NCBI GenBank assembly: GCA_963971575.1
Contig: OZ020624.1
Coordinates: 6,382,903-6,446,902, forward strand
Direction of reading: 5' to 3'
DNA: 64,000 bases
Source: Liopterus haemorrhoidalis
Taxonomy: Eukaryota > Arthropoda > Insecta > Coleoptera > Dytiscidae
The notes below the pieces were generated by a model that saw only the letters and a program-made list of their open reading frames with translations, did no database searches and had not been told where the DNA came from. Below, one piece after another: positions 42,371 through 53,400 of this stretch. Position 1 is the first letter of the stretch; the number at the start of each line of letters is the position of its first letter. Both the position numbers and the translations under genes were made by a program.

Positions 42371-43618
42371 GGGTAAAGGTGGGATAGTTATAGAAAAACA
42401 ATCGTGTTGCATTAATCTTAATTATTAAACTTTATCTGTTACTTTGCTATAATTCTTAGATAATCTTACTACACAATATCATAGGATTAAAACACTTATA
42501 ATTATTCTAAATATATAAAATTAATGATTTAAAATAGTACTGTAATTGGCCATATATCCCATATCGATGGGATTTTTGCCCCATATGGTGGTATTTATGC
42601 CTCACTAAAATAATACATTTGATTTTGACCAACAATTTTAATATTTTTTTAAAATAACAATTAAAAATTACAATTTAATCAAAATTACAATTTATTATTA
42701 TTTTTTTTACCGACTGCCAACATATATACGGAGTGGTCATACCGATTTTGACTATTTTTAGCATGATGTCTGTTGGTCTGTGTGTCTGTCGGTCCATGGA
42801 GATGTGTAGAGCAATTTTGGCCAAACGGATTTTTATGAAACTTCATATTTAAGTTTTTGACATCAATGGCACCAGTTGTTCAACTTTTGGTACAAATCGG
42901 TCAACTATAAATTTAAGTTTACTCGTGTCGGTTTTAAGATTTTTGCGAATATTTCACAACAGAGAAAATTTTCTAAAACATATATTCTACAAAAATTACT
43001 ATACAAGTAATAATTAACAACTTTTATTTGAAACATTTTTTGATAGGACTTAATAAATTTTTTAAACTTTTCATATTTTTGCGATATTTTTTCCAAGTAT
43101 CTATTTTGGCATATATGTTGTTGCGTGTCCTTGGGAAAATGTTAGTATAAGATTATATATATATTTATATAAATTTTATTATAAGACTATATATACAATG
43201 CCCGAGCCATATATCCCACATTTATTGCGGCCTTATATCCTTTTTCTATGGGATAGATGCCCCATCTGTTTATTTCGAATGTATACAATATTAAGCATTA
43301 TTTTCTACTCTATAATGTGAGGTTAAGTGTCTTCTGATACCTAGTAATGAAACTAATTTTGTTAAAGTTATAATTACGCCATAAAACCTTAAGACAAAAT
43401 GTCGTAATTATTGAAATACAACCACTCATATGAGCACCTACCTTTACGATTTAATTTTTCATAAACTATTAACATTGATAATAATTTAACACATTTATTT
43501 CAGAAGACTGTGTTTCTCGTACAAACTGTCAGTGCTGAAATGATACAAACACACACCGTTATGGATATATGCGAAGTGGGGCGTTTATCCCACTGGGGCA
43601 TCTATACCAACTTTACTA
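42371..43618. mobile_element. Probable DNA transposon with GGGTAAAGGTGGGATAG ends
   Basis: Left GGGTAAAGGTGGGATAG and right, reversed, TAGTAAAGTTGGTATAG are imperfect inverted repeats flanked by TA. The interior has several GGGATANATGCCCCAT-type words (42560-42600, 43205-43270, 43576-43605). A family B copy is nested at 42701-43116. No transposase seen. Confidence 0.45.
42701..43116 (+). repeat. Family B repeat, copy 2, truncated
   Basis: Starts TTTTTTACCGACTGCCAACA and contains GGATTTTTATGAAACTTCAT and ACTCGTGTCGGTTTTAAGAT like other copies. The CAGA-type minisatellite is almost absent and the right half is missing. Confidence 0.8.
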
Positions 43619-43624
43619 TATTAA

Positions 43625-43800
43625 TTCTGTTCGCTACATATTTGACATGCTCCTGCCAATTTAATTGTGCATCCCAATCAGCAATTCTTTTGGGTAACAC
43701 GTAACTTACGCTAGGAGTCTTCAGCTTATCCAAGAGATTTATAAATTCTGCCTCAGTTCCAGCATTTAGAAGGGTGTCATTGGCGACCCGAAGTTTTGTT
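43625..43800 (-). pseudogene. Short RTE-type RT fragment
   Basis: Reads LRVANDTLLNAGTEAEFINL and LDKLKTPSVSYVLPKRIADW. LRVANDT corresponds to the LRYADDT catalytic box with both key residues damaged (Tyr-Ala-Asp-Asp to Val-Ala-Asn-Asp). Too short for a firm clade call. Confidence 0.5.
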
Positions 43801-44365
43801 ATTGTGTAACGTAGCAAACCATAATGTAGTGGAATTAAAATCGTGATACTAATTTAAAATAACCATTCTATACTTATTTCTTTTTAATGTAATAATTTAC
43901 CGTTTTTACATCGACGTCTTTGCTGTTTCGTGAAACTTTTAGTTCGATTTATGCAACTGAACTACAAATTTTAGTAAACGTAAACAGAGAAATATTTCTA
44001 TGTAATGCACCTTATAGTTCGTGATGTGAATGGTATTTATGTTACACGTTACAAGTTGACAATTTGTTTTGTTGGCAAGACTTGGTAACTTTCTTAGAAA
44101 CAAGTATTGAGTGTCAAGAGTTTACTCTCCCCATAATCTAGTTTTATGCCCCGGTCTTATATTTCGGATAACGTTATAATGGGGAGAGTTGAGATAATTA
44201 GTTGAAAACTAATTTGTAATTTACGTTAGATTAAATTTCTATTTATTCTATTCGTATCTATCTAAGATCTGTTTGTGTTTAGTTCAGAAAATTTTGTTTG
44301 TTTTATATATTTGTTGCTTTTATTAACAGAAATTTGAAGTTTTTCTTAACTTAAAAAAATAAGAC
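43801..44365. other. Spacer
   Basis: AT-rich. CTCTCCCCATAATCTAGTTT (44127) and ATGGGGAGAGTTGAG (44179) form a loose inverted pair of unclear meaning. No gene. Confidence 0.35.
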
Positions 44366-45140
44366 AAAAAATCAGCTGTGGCCACCACAGGACCGACCGC
44401 CATCATAAAGTACTTATATAAATTACATTCTAGCAGCAGAGTAGAAATAACTTGACCTAATATTTTCTAACAGAGATATTATTTATCATGATCATGGAAA
44501 CGTTACATATAAATATGAAAAAATTGAGACTTCGAAAAATTTTACAGAAATTATTTGAAATTTTTCGTTTTATCAAAAAACGTCTCAAATAAAAGTTATT
44601 AGTTATTGCTTTTATAGCAACTTTTGTTTAATAAATTTTTTCTAGATATTTTTCTGTTGTGAAATATTCGCTAAAATCTTTAAATCGACACTAGTAAACT
44701 CCCATTTTTAGTCAACCGATTTTTACCAAAAGTTGATCAACTCGTGCCATTGATGGCAGAAGCTTAAGTATGAAGTTTCATAAAAATCCTTTCAGCCGAA
44801 TTTGCTCTGCACGTGTACACAGACAGACGGACAGACGGGCAGACAGACGGACAGACAGACGGACAGACAGACGGACAGACAGACGGACAGACAGACGGAC
44901 AGACAGACGGACAGACAGACGGACAGACAGACGGACACACAGACCGACAGACAGACGGACAGACAGACGGACAGACAGACGGACAGACAGACAGACGGAC
45001 GGACCGACAGACATCATGCTAAAAATAGTCAAAACGTTATGTAGGGACCTCAATTCGTGGAGATCCATCGAAATCTCTAAACGTCAAAATTGGTATGATC
45101 ACAATACCTCCCTTATATATGTTGGCGGTCGGAAAAAAAG
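44366..45140 (-). repeat. Family B repeat, copy 3, with expanded minisatellite
   Basis: Reverse-oriented full copy running from the TCAGCTGTGGCCACCACAGG end to TTGGCGGTCGG. At 44820-45012 the CAGACAGACGGA unit (12 bp) is expanded to about 15 copies. Because 12 is divisible by three, several frames stay open, but this is not coding. Confidence 0.92.
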
Positions 45141-45220
45141 GCAACAAGAAATATGATATTATTTTATAATGCAGTGTAACTTTTATACATAACTAGCTGG
45201 AGTATCCCTACTTCGTTAAG

Positions 45221-45368
45221 TTTTTTTTTTTTTTTTTTTTAATTTAATGGCCGTTGCTGCTGTGGCAATTAGCCAGGACAATTTTAATTTGAGAAAATGT
45301 CCATGCCTGAACGGGATTCGAACCCGAGACCTTCGCAACGCAGAGCACATGTGTTACCACTACAGGTC
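45221..45368 (-). mobile_element. tRNA-derived SINE, copy 1
   Basis: On the minus strand: GTAGTGGTAACACATGTGCT (A-box-like), then GGTTCGAATCC (B box), a body with CTGGCTAATTGCC, ending in a 20-nt A tail (plus-strand T at 45221-45240). Matches 60040-60190. The head is shorter or diverged. Confidence 0.85.
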
Positions 45369-45660
45369 TGATGTACTAATTAGTAAATGTGTTGAAACTA
45401 ATAAAAAATTGATGTGAAGTGTGAATTTTACATATATCAGTGTTTCTCAGGTACCTAGTACCAAAGTTACAGCAACGAAGTAATCAAGTCAAAATAAACA
45501 ATATTTCGAAAATAATTTATCGTTTGTTCTTCTATATGTACTAACAGCTTTTATTAAAAACCCTACATGACATTTAAAAAAGTGTATTTTTTCAATAAAA
45601 AAATTAAGACAAAAATTCCTTGTGAACTATTTTGGTTTCCATCAGTGTATATTATTGAGA
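45369..45660. other. Spacer with family A tip
   Basis: 45409-45436 (GATGTGAAGTGTGAATTTTA) is the reversed 3' tip of family A. The rest shows no feature. Confidence 0.5.
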
Positions 45661-46337
45661 TTTTTTACCGACCGCCAACATATATAAGGAAGGTATTGTG
45701 ATCATACCAATTTTGACATTTCGAGATTTCATGGATCTCCACGAATTGAGGTCCCTACATAACGTTTTGACTATTTTTAGCATTATGTCTGTCGGTCTGT
45801 CTGTCCGTCCGTCTGTCCGTCTGTCTGCCCGTCTGTCTGTCCATCTGTCTGTCCGTCTGTCTGTCCGTCTGTCCATCTGTCTGTGTACACGTGCAGAGCA
45901 TATTCGGCTGAAAGGATTTTTATGAAACTTCATATTTAAGCTTTTGCCATCAATGGCACGAGTTGATAAACTTTTGGTAAAAATTAGTTGACTAAAAATG
46001 GGAGTTTACTCGTGTCGATTTTAAGATTTTTGCGAATATTTCACAACAGAAAAATATCTCGAAAAAATTTATTAAACAAAAGTTGCTATAAAAGCAATAA
46101 TTAATAACTTTTATTTGAGACGTTTTTTGATAAAACGAAAAATTTCGAATAATTTTTGTAAAATTTTTCGTGTCTCAATTTTTTCATACTTGTATGTAAC
46201 GTTTCCATGGTCATGATAAATAATATCTCTGTTAGAAAATATTAGGCCAAGTTATTTCTACTCTGCTGCTAGAATGTATTTTATATAAGTACTTTATGAC
46301 GGCGGTCAGTCCTGTGGTGGCCACAGCTGATTTTTTA
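45661..46337 (+). repeat. Family B repeat, copy 4
   Basis: Full-length plus-strand copy from TTTTTTACCGACCGCCAACA to GGTGGCCACAGCTGATTTTT, with a moderate CTGTCCGTCTGT minisatellite (45790-45885). It forms an inverted pair with 44366-45140. Confidence 0.92.
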
Positions 46338-46729
46338 CTTTGTACTTAAAAGTGTGTTGGTTGACTTGAATAACTATACTAACCATGATTTTCTGTTTGT
46401 TTCAGGTAAGAAATTGCAATTTCTACAAATAAACATTGTTAACATGTAAGTAGCTAAATGATAACATATTAACGTTAATTGACATAAGGTGTAGTTAAGG
46501 TTACTAGATGTAAAAATGAAAAAGGAGGACATTTAGCATTAAAATGGAGGAAATGAGTGCAACAGAACGCAGAAATTTCTTAAAAACAATGATTATGATT
46601 TTTTTTTTCGCATAAAAAAGAAAACAAATTTCTTAGATAATCATAAATTAAAGCATAGTTTTAAATATACGACGGAGTCAGTAATTATGCAAAACTAACA
46701 ATCTGAAATAAAATTAGTATCAACCTATA
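46338..46729. other. Spacer
   Basis: AT-rich; no supported feature. Confidence 0.4.
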
Positions 46730-46846
46730 TACAAAGTGTCTCAAAAGAAATTTTATATTTATTTAGCTTACTGCGTGAACGCAACGTATCCGAGGGGCGC
46801 GGGGGTTAAGTCAGTCGGTAGCCTGGCTCTTGGGAATTCATTCGCT

Positions 46847-47952
46847 ATGGAGCGTTTCTCGGGAGCAGACCGCGCGTTATGCGTGCGAGAGTTTTACAAA
46901 AACGGTGATTCGGCGACTGTAGCGCGTAGAAAATTCTGCAGTATTCGAGGTTTCGCCACTTAAATGATGCGCCAAGCATTCCTCTCATTCGACATTGGGT
47001 TAAAAAGTTTGAAGAGACTGGTACAACGCTGGATAAATCAAAATCCGGGCGACCTAGGTCATCAAGAACGGTAGAAAACGTGGAGAATGTTAATCAGTCT
47101 GTTCGTGACGACCCGAACCTTTCAATTCGGAAGCGCGCAAGTGCTTTAAATGTGCATAGATCATCATTACATCGCATTATGCACAAAGACCTAAAGCTGC
47201 ACCGCTACAAAATTCAATTGGTGCAAGAATTAAAGCCCCAAGATGCCAGTCAGAGGCTTAATTTCGTAAATCAGGTGATTGAGCGATTTTCAACGTTTAC
47301 CAACATTTTGTTTTCGGATGAAGCTCATTTTCATCTTAATGGCCACGTAAATAAGCAGAACTGCCGCTACTGGAGTGCAACGAATCCGAAACGCAAACAT
47401 CAGAAACCCCTACATTCGCCTAAAGTGACCGTATGGGCTGCGATGTTGGCGCGAGGAATTATCGGCCCTTACTTTTTTGAAGACGAAAGGGGGCGTGCAG
47501 TGACAGTGAATTCAGAGCGTTATGTGGAGATGTTAGACAACTTCTTGGTACCTGAACTGCAAAACTTTCCTGGCTATAACCAAAGAACATGGTTCCAACA
47601 GGACTGCTCCGTCCTGTTGGAACCATGTTCTTCACACACGTCCAATATGTCTCTGCCACGTGTTCGTGAAATTTTCTCAGGCAAATTGATCTCCCGGAGA
47701 GGTGACATAAATTGGCCTCCACGCAGTCCAGATTTAACCCCTATGGACTTTTTTCTATGGGGTTATCTTAAATCTAAAGTTTACGCCAATAAACCGACTT
47801 CACTGCCGCATTTGAAAGAAAATATCCGTCACGAAATGGCAGCCATCCCTGAGTCCACCTGCCGAGACGTCATAAGTAATTTTACTGTTCGATTAAATGA
47901 GTGCCGAGAACGCGAGGGTCTACATTTAGACGATATTATTTTTAAGAAATAA
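46847..47952 (+). pseudogene. DD41D transposase with frameshift and inverted duplication in the active site
   Basis: ATG at 46847 reads MERFSGADRALCVREFYKNG, then DSATVARRKFCSIRGF. A frame change near 46950 leads into RHLNDAPSIPLIRHWVKKFE and an open frame to 47952. First Asp: LFSDEAHFHLNG. At the second, FQQD is followed by CSVLLEPCSSHTSNMS where copy 1 has GATSHTTNIS: 18 extra bases created by an inverted duplication at 47583-47632. The D-to-D spacing becomes 47 instead of 41, so the fold of the active site should be disturbed although the frame survives. The third Asp (PMDFFLW) and the C-terminus are intact. Confidence 0.94.
47583..47632. repeat. 22-bp perfect inverted repeat inside the transposase
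   Basis: Arms 47583-47604 and 47611-47632 are exact reverse complements around the 6-nt TGCTCC. The loop plus right arm equals the reverse complement of the ancestral local sequence as seen in copy 1. Confidence 0.95.
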
Positions 47953-48061
47953 ATCCCCAAAAAGAGCTTTTTAATAATTAATAAACATTTTTTCCACATA
48001 CGGCTTACTTTTTTTTTTAATCGATCCACTAAATATAAAATTTCTTTTGAGACACCTTGTA

Positions 48062-48889
48062 TCAAATTTTGCAGCGAATTTGTATCTATCTAATATGATA
48101 GTTTTAATTGTAGAAACATTTATTGTAAAAATATTATCGCTCAATAACTTAAAACTAGACATCAGCGATATTGTTCTGTAATTTTTTAAATCTATTTGTG
48201 GGTTTCAAATAACTTTTATATTTATATAGTTTTGTGTAGAAATGTTCAAATAATACGTCAATTTTTTTTTCGACTTGATTACTTATTGTTTAGAGCCTTC
48301 TTCGAAAAATATTATACTTAAAGATAATAGAATGTCACTTGGTACACGTATTCTTCACGAAAAATAAATCATTTTTACCCGTAGCACCAATTTTGAAAAC
48401 CGCGGCAGATTCAAGAGGGCGGCAAAAATAGATTACCAAGTACAATATTTATAACTAATTTTCACAATACAACAAAATAGCTAGAATCATATTTGTAGAA
48501 TGAAGCTTTAGGTACAATTTGCCGCATCGTACGCAAATATACGTCGATTGGTTTACAAGATGGCATCTATAATGCAATTTGCTTATTTACGACTACCTAA
48601 CAGTTTTTAGGTAGTTAAACCATAATTAGGTACAAATAACGACTTACTACCAATTTATACAATTTTTGTTTTCAAACAAAAATAAGCAAAATAAACTATT
48701 AAACTCTTGTTATTTATAAAACATTTAAATAAATGAATAATTAAAATTTAAGTTACCTATTTCATGTTATTTCATATAATAACTAGTTATAACAGTTTAT
48801 TTTAGAGATATTTTGTTTCTTTTTTTTATTGTTTTCAAAGCTTGCTACGTTCAACTTTGTAAAACTTATGTTGATTATTATTTTGTAAA
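48062..48889. other. Spacer
   Basis: AT-rich with no supported feature. AAAGCTTGCTACGTTCAACT (48837) resembles 30100-30120 and leads into family E. Confidence 0.45.
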
Positions 48890-49187
48890 TAAATAGTCGC
48901 CATTTTGAAATAGTTAACATAAAAATATGATTTTTTGGTGTCATTGTAAAGCTAATTTAATGTACTTTTAGGAAAAAATATAAAATTATCGATTCCCTAT
49001 GCTAGATCAAAAGTTGACATCATTTCCGGTGAAACCGGAAGTGCCTCAGAATTCTTATAGTAACCTTTAGATGGGCCTTTTTGTCTAGTTTAACACATAT
49101 TCTGAAGATTTTTTGTATCTTTACAAATAAAGGATATTTTCTGGGTGTCCCGTTTCAAACAAACACCCTGTATACAAATACAAAATT
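48890..49187 (+). repeat. Family E end, copy 3
   Basis: Matches 31690-31975 from GTCGCCATTTTGAAATAG to CAAACAAACACCCTGTATA. An additional related tip (CAAAACACCCTGTAGATA) is at 49487. Confidence 0.8.
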
Positions 49188-49866
49188 CGGTACAATATGC
49201 ATGCTTTACTTCGTAAAGGGTTTCAGAGTATATTTTTAAAATATATTTAATATTTGATATATCAATCGCATTTCTTAGTAAAATATTTTTTCTTGTACTG
49301 CTGCTGTACAGGTTATATTAAATTTTTTTAGCGTTTCCTACGATTTTCCAATTTATTTCCGTACGTTTTTCATATATTTACAACATTTCTATAGGTAAAT
49401 ATTTAATATGTCACATCTCAAATACCTTCAAGAAAATTTCAACACAACAATAAATAATATAAAACGAACATGTTTTGCTGACAGTTTCAAAACACCCTGT
49501 AGATAAATTATGCTTTGCAATTCAGTAACTTTTTAATACTATTTACTGTGCCTCAAAGTTTGTCTTTGAAATTGTGGTCAAAGCTAATTTAGACTGTAAT
49601 TTATTCACGGATTGTAAATTTATTTCGTGGCTGCAAAAAAAAGTTTTTTATCTTAAAATCTTGAAGGAAAATTTGTTATGCGTGAAGTGCTTGTAATTAT
49701 GGATTTCCTGTTTGTGTTTTAGTTTTTATTTTACGACATTTTATAAAAGTTGTAATATTTGTTTTTTGTTATATTTTATGACAGCATTGTGCTTGAAAAA
49801 TGTTTTGCATAAGAAATTATGGAAAAAAATTGTCATCCCCTTAAATTTATCAGGATGACAATGGTG
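49188..49866. other. Spacer
   Basis: AT-rich. Only the TACAGGGTGTTTT-type tip at 49489 (reversed) is recognisable. Confidence 0.4.
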
Positions 49867-49867
49867 T

Positions 49868-50000
49868 GTGTGTGTCGGGATCTACAAGAAGAGTGAAAGT
49901 CAGATCTTTCGTCTTCAGTATGAAATTCATACTGATGTCAAACAAGGAGATGCCACTTCACCTTTCCTGTTTAACCGCTCACTACAAAATTCCCTTAACG
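49868..50000 (+). pseudogene. RTE-type RT fragment
   Basis: Reads CVGIYKKSESQIFRLQYEIH then TDVKQGDATSPFLFNRSLQN. The VKQGD-SP-LFN block is RT domain 4 as in RTE-like retrotransposons (VRQGDALSPLLFN). Nothing of the catalytic domain follows. Confidence 0.65.
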
Positions 50001-50123
50001 CAAAAAATATCGCATCTTTGGACGATATCAAAATTCACCTTTACAGATTTTTCGAGAGCAAAGACGCAACTTTCTAGAGATATGGCATTATGAAATTGCC
50101 TGGGCGTTTGTCGAAAGTAATAG

Positions 50124-53100
50124 AAAAAATTGATGTGAAGTGTGAATTTTCACACATTGCAGGGTTTCGCAGGTATATAATAAGTGAAGGCGGCATGCTG
50201 AGTGTGTAGTACAAATTTTGCTTTGTAGTAACCACGGCAAAATGAACGATCTTTTTAAAGTAATTTATCGTCTGTTAATCTCAGAGCTTTAAAAACAAAT
50301 TTTATGTTAAAATATTTTTTTGTTAATTTTAATTCGAATACCTAATATCATTATTTAGGTTTCTAAATAAGTGCAGTATTTTTTTTATATAACAAAGTTC
50401 ATTAAGATTTTGAAAATTGGGCCTATGGCTTTCATTGGTTGTCTTAAATCATACGCTCCGCCCCTCTGGCTTCGTATAAATGACACAGAATGAAAATATA
50501 ATTCCAATTGCTTATTAAATTTACGCTCTTGAAAATTAAATTCAAAATGTGCTAAAATATAACTAGAATGTTAACAAATTAATTTAAACATAATAAATAT
50601 GAAAAAAAAAGAACAAAAAATAAAATTGACTCCACAAGCCAGGAACGAACCTGTGTAGTGAATAACGATCCTGTGTGGTTGTCGAGCAACTGAGTCACTA
50701 GACCACCAAACGCTTATCAACTTAGTGTGTTATAGTACAGTAGAATTAGCCAAAAAAATTCGAAAATTTAACAAAATTCGTTTCAGGATGCCATATGGAA
50801 AAATCGATGTAATTGGGTGAGTAGCATGTACCATTGAAGTCGCCTCCATTTTTTCAACCTGGAACATTGTTTAAACAATGAAAAACAGCAAAAAAAACGA
50901 CAAAAATTGTTTTTTTTTTCTAACTCGGGAGTTACTGCTACTGGGAATTTCAATTTTTTTTTACTATTAAAGTACTCAAAAACAATCAATTTGAGACCTG
51001 CTAAATTAAATTCGACCCATTATTTGTTTAAATAATTGAGAAAAACCGCGAAAATTTAAAAAATTTTCAAATATTTTTCATTTTGTCAAAAAAGCAGCTA
51101 TTTGCTTAAAACTTTCAGAAATTGTGCCATTTATTGGTCTCAACTTACAAAAAAAAATTCATCAAAAAATATTAATTATTTAACGAATTATTGCATTTAT
51201 TTATTAAAATGGACCTTAATGTAAAATGAAAAATGACGTTCTTCCCGTCGTCATACAGGGCCCATCAGGTGCTCATTTTCTTTGTTGAAACGTCAATTTT
51301 CAACATCCATTAAGGTAAAATCCAATTTTTAATTTTTTGACCTCCAAAATGGCGATTGAAAAATTGTTGCTAATTTTGCAATGGTTTTTTGCGAATAACT
51401 TTGCGATAAACAAAGATACGGACATGGCATATCGATATTCTTGTAACTGGTAAAAAAACAAAAATTTTGAAAAAAAAAAGTTTTTCTAGGACCAATAGGA
51501 GCCGAGATATTTTTTTTCAAAAAAATGAAAAAGTATCATGGTTATACTTATTTTATCTCAGAATGTTATACTACAATATATTTACATGTTCCAAAATAAA
51601 ACCCAATATCTTATACAACCTTTTCACATCAAGCTACTTCCTAAAATGAATATTTTTTGTAAAACCACGATTTTTTTATTTTTTTTATTATAGTGATTGT
51701 TTATAACAAATTAATTTGTTATTATTTTTCGAAACGAACATCTCGTTTGTTCATATTTTATCGCGCTACTACAGATTAAAAAAAAAACGTCGAAATCGGT
51801 TAAGAATCAAGGGAGATACCGCAAATTTTTTCTTGCCGTTTGAATTTGAAGAAGGCAAGATCGTTTTTTTCAGCGCGCAGCAGTGATGACATCCTTCTCT
51901 CTCAGCGTAACAGGTACTTTAAAAATCATAATTAGGACTTTACAATTGCATTTTTCTATCCGACTCAATTGCATTTCAAAGTTCAAGTATTGAACTAGTT
52001 TTTGTGAAATTTTTTACCCTTAATGTTAATAAATAAACAATTTACGAATTAAAAAAAAAAAAAAAATTATCTCGGCTCCTATTGGTCCTAGAAAAACTTT
52101 TTTTTTTTCAAAATTTTTGTTTTTTTACCAGCTACAAGAATATCGATATGCCATGTCCGTATCTTTGTTTATCGCAAAGTTATTCGCAAAAAACCATTGC
52201 AAAATTAGCAACAATTTTTCAATCGCCATTTTGGAGGTAAAAAAATTAAAAATTGGATTTTACCTTAATGGATATTGAAAATTGACGTTTCAACAAAGAA
52301 AATGAGCACCTGATGGGCCCTGTATGATGACGGGAAGAACGTCATTTTTCATTTTACATTAAGATCCATTTTAATAAATAAATGCAATAATTCGTTAAAT
52401 AATTAATATTTTGTGATGAAATTTTTTTTGTAAGTTGAGACCTATAAATGGCACAATTTCTGTAAGTTTCAAGCAAATAGCTGCTTTCTTGACAAAATGA
52501 AAAATATTTGAAAATTTTTAAAATTTTCGCGTTTTTTCTCAATTATTTAAACAAATAATGGGTCGAATTTAATTTAGCAGGTCTCATATTAATTGTTTTT
52601 GAGTACTTTAATTGTAAAAAAAAAATTGAAATTCCCAGTGGCAGTAGCTTCCGAGTTAGAAAAAAAAAACAATTTTTGTCGTTTTTTTTGCTGTTTTTCA
52701 TTGTTTAAACAATGTTCCAGGTTGAAAAAATGGGGGCGACTTCAATGGTACATGCTACTCACCCAATTACATCGATTTTTCCATATGGCATCCTGAAACG
52801 AATTTTGTTATGCAATTTTCCTAATTCTACTGTACTATTATGAGAGTATAACATGTATGCATCGTCAACCAAAAAACACAAAAAATGCGTTATTTTCCGA
52901 TAACATAATCTGATCAAAAATTCCTGTTGTACTATTCCGGTTCACACCATTATACATTACTTAGAATTTTTTCACATTTTTAGTTTAAACCATCTGGGCT
53001 ACAGGGTGTGGGACAAAAATTTTTTTGCACAATTTTGGCAAAAATCGCCTCAAAATAATTTATTTTGCAAAAATTAAATTTTGATCGTTCACGTACTAAG

Positions 53101-53400
53101 AGCTTTCATTTGATACCCTACTAAGAATTTTAAAAAAATATTTTTTTGTTCGATGAGCACATATTTGTTTATATTTTTAGAGGGATATGTTTTTTAGATG
53201 TTTTAGTATTTTTCCTATGTGCGGGTCAAAAAGTTGTACAAGCATGCCAATTTTCAACTCTCTAGGTTTAGCCGTTTGGCTACAATTTTTACCGAACAGA
53301 CAGACAGACAGACGACAAAATGACGGTATAAGGGTTTTTTGGTCATACCTACAAAACCCTAAAAAACGAACGGACTTATGTAACAACCTAATATTAAGTT
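50124..53400 (-). repeat. Family A repeat, copy 3, split by a foldback element
   Basis: 50124-50735 is the reversed 3' half, beginning at the tip hairpin and including a tRNA-like segment (50640-50720) with AGGTTCGTTCCTGG reversed. 52835-53400 is the reversed 5' half with CATCTGGGCTACAGGGTGTG, GATGAGCACAT, GGCATGCTTGTACAAC reversed and a CAGACAGACAGAC run. The foldback at 50738-52832 separates the halves. Confidence 0.85.
50738..52832. mobile_element. Long foldback element, about 780-bp arms
   Basis: The ends read CAGTAGAATTAG in both inverted orientations, with TA at 50736-50737 and 52833-52834. Arms 50738-51517 and 52054-52832 are reverse complements with few differences. The central 540 bp is unique. 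No coding region is found. The end form and TA duplication suggest a Tc1/mariner-type non-autonomous element with extreme inverted repeats. Confidence 0.93.

Larger units (their letters stand above)
46732..48059 (+). mobile_element. Mariner-like element, DD41D type, copy 2
   Basis: Ends CAAAGTGTCTCAAAAG and, reversed, CAAGGTGTCTCAAAAG with TA at 46730-46731 and 48060-48061. Length 1328 bp. Same family as 7919-9184, opposite strand, and carrying the 43 bp deleted in that copy. Confidence 0.94.

Noticed and set aside
44770..45156. Several overlapping open frames rich in TDRRTDRR or QTDGQTD repeats
   Set aside because: They arise from a 12-bp minisatellite, which keeps frames open because 12 is divisible by three; no flanking coding context exists.
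50640..50720. Functional tRNA gene in the family A tRNA-like segments
   Set aside because: A B-box-like core is visible but I could not form a complete cloverleaf with anticodon arm and acceptor stem; it is part of a dispersed repeat.
53281..53312. (CAGA)n run at the edge of family A as part of family B
   Set aside because: The flanking sequence (ACCGAACAGACAG then GACAAAATGACGG) belongs to family A; only the short CAGA unit is shared.
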